Assembly (NCBI GenBank): GCA_963931925.1
Contig: OZ007573.1
Location: 39,475,296-39,539,295, forward strand
Source: Onchidella celtica
Taxonomy: Eukaryota > Mollusca > Gastropoda > Systellommatophora > Onchidiidae
DNA: 64,000 bases
Direction of reading: 5' to 3'
Numbering within the stretch: position 1 is the stretch's first letter; every line of letters starts with the position of its first letter. The position numbers were made by a program, and so were the translations under genes. Shown here piece by piece: positions 57,045 through 64,000 of the stretch. The notes beneath the pieces were generated by a model. That model was given only the letters and a program-made list of their open reading frames with translations, was not told the DNA's origin and made no database searches.

Positions 57045-60000
57045 AACTGCTTGTCATATTCCCGTACAAATAATGGGTAAACATAAGTTGGTGTTTCAGC
57101 AAAGTTGCTTTAATTTTGACAGGTGTATTCTTTTCTACAGGTACACCCTCGGTGTATATTTTTGGGGGCTCGAATATTTTTAGTGGAAATATGATGTTTG
57201 GAAATGTATCATTGTTAATCAGAGCTTGTAGTGTCCATTTTTTGTGTTACATTTTTCAGCCCATTATGATTTTATGATAATTTTCTTTTCTTTCTTCAAC
57301 GGTCTATCATTTTGGTCTTACTTTAAAGATGCATCATAATTAGATAATTAATGTACTTGGGAATTTTGCTCTTCATTATTTGAAATACAAAATATACATA
57401 TATACCAATATTGATGTATCATTAAATAATGCATCAACACCCATTTCGTATACCATACCTTCTTTCGCATAGCCTGTTAGATAATGGATGGATGATGTAG
57501 GATTGAGTGAGGAGCCTCTTTTTGTGGAACACTGCTATTTCAACATTGACTTTAAAACTCGCTTAATCTATGGCCACAACTATTCAGCATTATTTATTGT
57601 CTGTACATAATTGTTTGGAGGTGATCATTTCAGTAATAATTAGGAGTGGCAAAACTATAATTATATTGTAAGCAGAAAACAGTATGTTGATTCTCACTGT
57701 GGGTGAATTGTTGAAACATCTTACTTTAGTGTGGTATTGCGTCTTTTCAGAAATGTAGTCTGCTGAGCTAATGTAAGCAGACTTTTCCAGCAAACTTTCT
57801 CTTTGTGCAGATTTTTATCTGAAATAAGCATAAGCAAAATAATATAAGCTTACAATGCTTTTAGCCTTGCGCTATATCTTTATGTAATGCAATTTGTAAA
57901 TGTAGAAATTTGTACACAGGCAAAACTGAACTTACAAGTTTGCTGACTGACCCACATTTCTTGTCATCAGGTAAAAACCTGACCTTGCTATTGATGATGT
58001 GAATAGGGTTTGTCTTACTTTACTACACCATTTTCTAGGCGGGGATTATCTCTTGGTGTACTCTTTCAAAATAAAATATCATAGTATACACAGGGACAAG
58101 GTGGTCTAGAGGCAAGGTGCTCACCTCTCATGCCAAGGGTCCCGGGTTCTAAACCCGGGCAGTGCAGGCATGTTGGAAATTGGATTTTTCTCATATTTTC
58201 AAGTCCCTGGTCCTATTGGGGGGTAGGATCGAGTACCTAGTCTTCTCGGATAAGGACGAAAAAATTCGGAGGGCCCGTGTGCACGTTGCGCACGTTAAAG
58301 ATACCTTGGCAGTTGGAAATCGTAAAGAGCAGGCCGAAAGGCCGCTGCCCGGGCAAAATTGACAATTGAAATTAATAGATTAAAATTTATCCATATCACC
58401 TCCCCCCCGCCCTCCCCCAACCAGCAACAACAAAATCATATATTATATATTGTTATTAATAAATATTCAAATATTATTTGAGTTGTGTGTTGTGTGAACT
58501 GATGTGAGTTGTGAACTGCTGTGAGTTGTGAACTGTTGCGAGTTGTGAACTGCGCCTAACAGGCTGCGTTACAATTTGCTCTTGGAGAGAGAGAGTGAGC
58601 GAGACAGGGAGAGAGAAAGAAGCAGTGCAGTGTGTTGAGCACTTCGCAGGCAGCTCCATTCTGCTCTGTGGTTGACATGTTGTTTCTGTAAAGCGCATAG
58701 AGCATTTTAAATGGATATGCGCTATATAAATGCTATACATTATTATTATTATTATTTAGTGTGCGTGCTTTTAGAAAGCGCTTCAATACCATGCTTTGGC
58801 TACATATGGACATTATTTATCAAATAATTTTGTCATAATTCATAGAACTCAAATTTCTGTTCTGCTCTAGGGAAATCGATTAAATATGAGGATTAATGAC
58901 TTTCCTTCTCTCAAAATACAGTAATCAAAGAGAAAAGCTCAGGTGTCAACAGAGATGCTAATAATTATTTGATTGAAATTATTTCGTTTGAAACCATACT
59001 TCGCATCATGATCCACTGACTTGCATGTCTGGTCAAAGCTGTCCTTTGTATCTCAAGCATTTTTATAACTGATAATTATTACAGCTGGTTATGATGAACT
59101 TAATGCAATTTGGTTGGTGTACATTTACAAGAGGAAATCTTATAATTATGTCACATAATGGAAATGAACAACCGCCTACACAATGCATGACTCCGTTTCG
59201 GGACCAAATAAGCGTTGGGGCATGGAAACGTTTCATTTAGAGCTGTGATCATACAATTCCACCTGGATTATCCTCCAAGAACATGTTTTCATAAGTAGTC
59301 ACTAAGTTTTTTTTGTTTTTTTTTGTGTTTTTATATGAGTTAAATGCATGTCCTCTCTTCCATATGAAACTTACGTTACGCAAATGAGGTATCTTTTTCC
59401 TTATATGAATTAATTTTATGCTATCATCAGTATTACTGCTGAGAGATGTGTGTGTCTGTACTGATTAGGAGACCATTTTCCATATTCTAACATCTGATGT
59501 TTATCTATTTTAGGTTGAATGTTTATAATGGCTCCTCCTTTAGTGGCACCATTTTCATGAGCAGACAGAAATATTTGTTGATATTCACCAGGTTATTTAA
59601 TTTTAACTCGAAAAAAATCAGAGGCCTGGCCATTTGTATCATTCCTTTCTGAATGTACGTACAGCACATTGACGAAAATGGTCAATGCTCCGGAAGCGCT
59701 GAAAAGAAAGGCCTAACATCGTCTCTGAGATCCTGATTTAAGGTTTAATTCTTTTGTGCTCTATTGTATTTTTTCTTTATTGTTTGTTTCCAATGCGGGA
59801 CTTTGCAATGTACTATACAGTATTTCCTCTGTGCCACCTTTTAACTTGATACGATACCAGATATGTAAATGAGTCATCATTAAAGGTCGTTGGTGAGTAA
59901 ATAACGTAAATAATTGTACTCTGATAAAGCTGATACAGTGTTAATACCATAAGGTTAATGACTGTCATTTGCATGCTCAATGTGTTGTCGTTTAACTAGA

Positions 60001-60830
60001 TGTTGAAACTAAGGAGAACATGGCGTGCTTGTTTCCGGGAGACGATTGCGTGTACCCTTCGTTGCAATGTTTTCTGAAGGCGCCCAGTTTAAGGGAAGTA
60101 ATCACAGTTATGTTATCAAATATCTCGGTGTTGAAGAGAACTTACCTCCCATGTATAAGATGTATCAAAACTGTAGTTGTCACTGATTCTCATAAAATTA
60201 TGTATTCCCTAACTTCATATCTGGTGTTTGGTATGATAAGTACACTGAACCGCCTGGTAACTGTTGCTTTTAATGTAATTTTGATGTTAGTGCATCCTAA
60301 TCACCCAGGATCTTATGAGATCTCAAGGTATGCTAATTACTTGATTTCACCTGTTGCTTTATTTTTCTATTCCAGCATAAGGCAGGGTTATTTTACTGAT
60401 GTCCCTTGTCCCAGCTTTTTCTTTCTTTCGAAACAATTCATCAAAAAAATATGGCCAAAGTGCTCCAGGTCTCTCTAAAGGATTGTCCGAGTGAAAGTTT
60501 CATGAGAGAAAGACCCCAAAACTCCGGGCCCTCAAGCTGACCTGCCTAGTACAGAAATAGGAGGCACCAAGAAAGGTCAGGTTTCAGGCCAATCTCATCT
60601 TTCTTTTCCGTCACTTTATGTGCTTAACTTGAAAATGTAGTACACAAGACTTTTGTCACTGAATATCAAAAGGCTTGACATTATTATAATTATCATATAT
60701 CATTAATTATAATCAATTTTTTTATTGTTAAATTTCATATACTCTGTTGCAAAATTTATACCGAGAAGTCTGAGATAGCCTCAAAACCTAGAAATATTTT
60801 GTTTTCTCGCCAATTCCTTAAAACTAATGT
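57045..60830 (+). repeat. Long repeat, copy C
   Basis: Tandem to copy B and longer. Shares B's blocks through about 60240 and copy A's right part further on (CAGCATAAGGCAGGGTTATT near 60375; TTGCAAAATTTATACCGAGAAG near 60748). Contains the SINE at 58093-58365, which copies A and B lack, so the SINE inserted after the duplication. The 152-codon ORF at 60020-60478 has no counterpart frame in A or B and is discounted. Confidence 0.8.
58093..58365 (+). mobile_element. tRNA-derived SINE, copy 2
   Basis: The head has an A-box-like GTGGTCTAGAGGCAAGGTG and a B box GGTTCTAAACCC (58145-58156), followed by the same body as the 446-700 copy (GGAGGGCCCGTGTGCACG, AAAGATACCTTGGCAGTTGG, GAGCAGGCCGAA). Inserted within copy C. 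Confidence 0.8.
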
Positions 60831-63755
60831 AGTTTGCGATTGGCAAATAAAAATAGTGGACAGGATATTTGTGCTTTGCTCAGCGAGGGCAATTTTCAAA
60901 GTTGCCCAGCTTTTTCTATGCTCCTCTTATATTCCCACTTTTTCTCCTCTTTGCTGTGTATGACGTTCGGAGCTGCGTGTGCATTAAATGAACCGCCCAG
61001 TGCGCACACCATGGCTAAGAGATATAGGCTAACAATACACAGTCTCCAGTGATGGAAGCACATGTGATAGCGCAGTATTGCAATTTGAAAAATATCATTA
61101 TGCATCCATAGAAACGGACAGTGTTTGGAAGATCTGGAGTAAATTATTAAAGTCATAATCCAGTACTAGATTCATCCTGAGCAACGCTGGGTGCCCCAGA
61201 AGAATTCATTATAAATTTGTCTGTCAAATACAGTACTGGAAAGATTAACAGGAAGGCCATCATGTGTATCTGTTCTCTTTATTGACCTGCCATTATTTTC
61301 TCCAAAGTAGGAGATCTGTCTGCGGCATTAACAACGAAAAGAATCAGAAAAGCATATATAAACATTTATTCCTGTTCCATTTTCAGCCACTTGTGCTATC
61401 AGACAGTGAGCTGTTCATATTTTTCAGATTTTTGGATCATCAGATTTATGCTGTGGTGGTAGCCCAACATGCCAGAGGACAGAAGCAGATTATAAGGGAT
61501 AGAGATTTTTTTTATTTTTTTTTGGAAACAAATGAATTCACTGCTAATTCTCATAATTTTATGATCTCCTGAACTCCAGTGTTTCAGTGTTGTTGCTGAG
61601 AGTGATAAAAAACAACAACAACACCAACAATAAACAAACAAATGAATAAACTGGAGATAAACATAAACTTGTTGTAGATCAATTTTATTCAATTTAAAAT
61701 TTGTAATACCATGATAATAAAATTAACATAATTACATTGTTTGTTGTTTGTTTTAAATTGTGCATGTGATGCCACAAATGGCGGTCATTACAACCTACTG
61801 CATTATTGTGTATGTTTGGAAAGAGACAGAGAAAACAGTGGGAACGTAGAACCCTCTTTTAAAATGATGAATAAATCTGGAACAAAAAATTGTTATTCTT
61901 TTCTTTGTATTTCATGTTCCTCGTGAAACATGAAACAAAACATGCATTTTTTTTTCGTACAAACTACACTGAGAGAGAATTTGAGGACAACTTTTGTATA
62001 CACACTAACAATGCAAAAAATTTACACAGATCAGAAAATGTAAATTTTTATTTGTCAGCCATTTAGTTCTTTTCCTTAGATACATAAAAAAAGAAAGGTA
62101 TGACAGGCCTCATGATATGCACTTAAGCTCAGACATACAGTATAACCATTAAATACTGTTTATAACGAGATGTCATGTTCTGCTATAACTGTCTCATTAT
62201 ACCAAAAGTCTTGCTATTCCAGTAAAAAGGGCAAAAGCAAGGCAGGTAATATAACCCCTCTTGTTTCGCACGGTCGCCCCCCTTGTCAACAAGTCATCTA
62301 CTTGAGTGTTGATGTTGAGGGCAGGACAGTTAACCAGCATACTTTGGGTTTTGCATATTCTGAATACTTAATTTCATACCACAATGACTAAATTTGTCCA
62401 TGTGCCAACTATATCAAAAGACATTTTAATATGCACTTTAATTAATACTTGACTGATATGCTTGGACCACAGTCACAAGGATCCTTTTTATATGAATAAA
62501 CCATAAAGTCTTTCATTCCATGTGACTTTCATATATGTATTGATCTTTCAAATACATGGAAGGTGGGCTGATAAAAGGTTGGATATTGTATAGTACGGTA
62601 TAGTAAACTTAGGGAAAGTAGCATCTTATTTAGTGGTTCCATTATCTCCAATGCATACAAATAGGCAGATACAAAAGGAACTCAACACCAGAGTGAAAAA
62701 CCACAATGAATCACCTTCGAATCTGAAGTCTTGTAATCATTGTTGGACAGCTACAGTAGAGATAGAGATTGAAAACATGCAGAAGTTGTTCTAAATCTAA
62801 AAAATCCTGTCCATTAACTTTCACAAAAATTCTGTGCATTTGTGTGCGTTGTATCACTAAAGCTTTGTATAATCTGCATTAATTATTATCACCTAATTAA
62901 ATATCAATTTTGAAACCTGGGCTATAATTCTGCATTTAATATTATATCTTCAAGTCACAAAAAACAACAACAACAACAACAAAAGATTCCCATAGAATGA
63001 CTCAACATTCTACATTTTTCTGACTTGACTTTAGAGCAGATGAATTAAAAAAAAAAATGTATACAAATAGATCCAAATAAATCACAAGAAATAATAAATG
63101 TCAGGTGTTCAGTATTAAAAAGCATTAAATTTGGAGCAACATTTGACGTGGGCTTGAATATCATATCTGACCATAATTATGATGAGTGTACATTCTGCTC
63201 AAAACAAAAAGCTGGTATGACTCAGAAATAAGCATAATCATTTTATTATATTGTGCTAAAAAAAACAAACCTTAAACACTATTCTAATATGAACATAGTA
63301 TCCACATCAGTCCTACTTAGGTGCCGCTGGTGTCAGTTCCACTTAAAAATGTATGTTTGCAGTGCATAGTGAAAATCAATGTCGTCTCCTCTTCTTTCAA
63401 ATTTTCAATATATTAAGCAAGAGGAAATATCCTAACCATTTCTGCCAAAAAATTTCATCTCCTTGGACCCCCCCCCCCCCCCCCCCCCCAAAAATGTGGT
63501 GCAATATTGACAGTAATAAACACCTCTATTCTTGGAATTGTAGAATTTCTCATTAGATAAAAGTGAACATTTTACTGAAAATGCTAAATGAAGGCAATTT
63601 ATAGGCAATGAAAAATTATAAAGCTGTCAAATAGAGTGATTGACTTATAACTAAATTTCCACCCCAGACTTACACAAAATAGCAAATGATTATAGTTGGT
63701 ACAAGCCCGTTCAGTAGTGTATATCTATGGTATAGCCATAAGCTTCACACACAGA
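60831..63755. other. Non-coding stretch, nothing recognised
   Basis: AT-rich with CAA tracts near 61615 and 62965 and a 22-C homopolymer at 63468-63489. ORFs up to 102 codons lack domains. Confidence 0.5.
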
Positions 63756-63759
63756 AACC

Positions 63760-63890
63760 AGCATTCAAATTCATGCAGTGCTGCCTGCTCAGGTGGAACA
63801 GCAATTCAGCATGTAAAAATCAGTTACGGCTTAACAGTGTCAGCCGTAGTGAGAGAGAGAGGAAGAGTAATAGAAGAAAGACAGAGACAT

Positions 63891-63928
<38 letters not shown>

Positions 63929-64000
63929 TGAGAGAGAGGCAGAGAGAGAGAGAGAGAGAGGCAGAGAGAGAGAGAGGGAGGGAGGAAGAGAGAGAGAGAG
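63760..64000. repeat. Inverted copy of the 56870-57035 edge repeat, ending in a GA microsatellite
   Basis: Reverse complement of the CT-tract segment at 56870-57035, followed by a long interrupted GA repeat that runs to the end of the window and is cut there. Confidence 0.7.

Overview
The window reads as a piece of a metazoan, probably mollusc (most likely gastropod), nuclear genome. It is AT-rich and intron-rich, with few genes, long C/G homopolymers, GA/TG/CA microsatellites, tRNA-derived SINEs with a body like those of mollusc SINEs, and many degenerate DNA-transposon remnants. No bacterial gene organisation, CRISPR array, rRNA or free-standing tRNA gene was seen. The phylum is an inference from repeat style and protein resemblance.

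Layout. 0-9 kb: no host gene found; one SINE (446-700) and two hAT-like non-autonomous elements (3193-3641; 6290-7203, which carries six 38-bp tandem units). 9.1-15.6 kb: a complete, very young LTR retrotransposon of the Gmr1 type. It has 603-bp LTRs differing at one base, a 5-bp target duplication, a tRNA-Pro primer site and one 1488-codon ORF ordered Gag-protease-integrase-RT-RNase H. 16.3-16.6 kb: a LINE scrap. 16.9-20.5 kb: a minus-strand Mag-like Ty3/gypsy element that has lost RT, RNase H and most of integrase but keeps both LTRs, its target duplication and a tRNA-Ser primer site; one LTR holds a nested 370-bp insertion. 23.5-24.6 kb: a 5'-truncated, frameshifted LINE. 27-29.3 kb: copy A of a long repeat, carrying a hAT MITE and a P-like MITE with a THAP-finger remnant. 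31-37 kb: MITEs, including a perfect 51-bp-arm hairpin. 36.8-42.7 kb: a stretch bounded by similar inverted termini, with a decayed coding relic inside, possibly one old DNA transposon.

The only convincing host gene is a PARP14-like macro-domain ADP-ribosyltransferase on the plus strand. It has one giant exon (45790-48874) and two downstream exons (51129-51242, 53349-53527), giving a predicted 1125 residues; two weaker RRM-like candidate exons lie at 43.7-44.2 kb. Its catalytic triad reads His-Tyr-Glu, unlike the H-Y-L/I of vertebrate PARP14/10/15, and its macro domain lacks the usual VNAAN-type loop. Copies B and C of the repeat seen at 27-29 kb lie in tandem downstream of the last exon (53.8-56.7 and 57.0-60.8 kb). 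This hints at past tandem duplication of the PARP 3' flank.

The mobile elements act independently of one another. Nested insertions give a relative order: the Mag-like element and the A/B/C repeats are older, their MITE insertions came later, and the Gmr1-like copy looks youngest. The best candidates for a second look are the Gmr1-like element, the H-Y-E macro-PARP, the paralogous empty sites that date the MITEs in copy A, and the hairpin array with a compensatory stem change at 17.4-17.6 kb.
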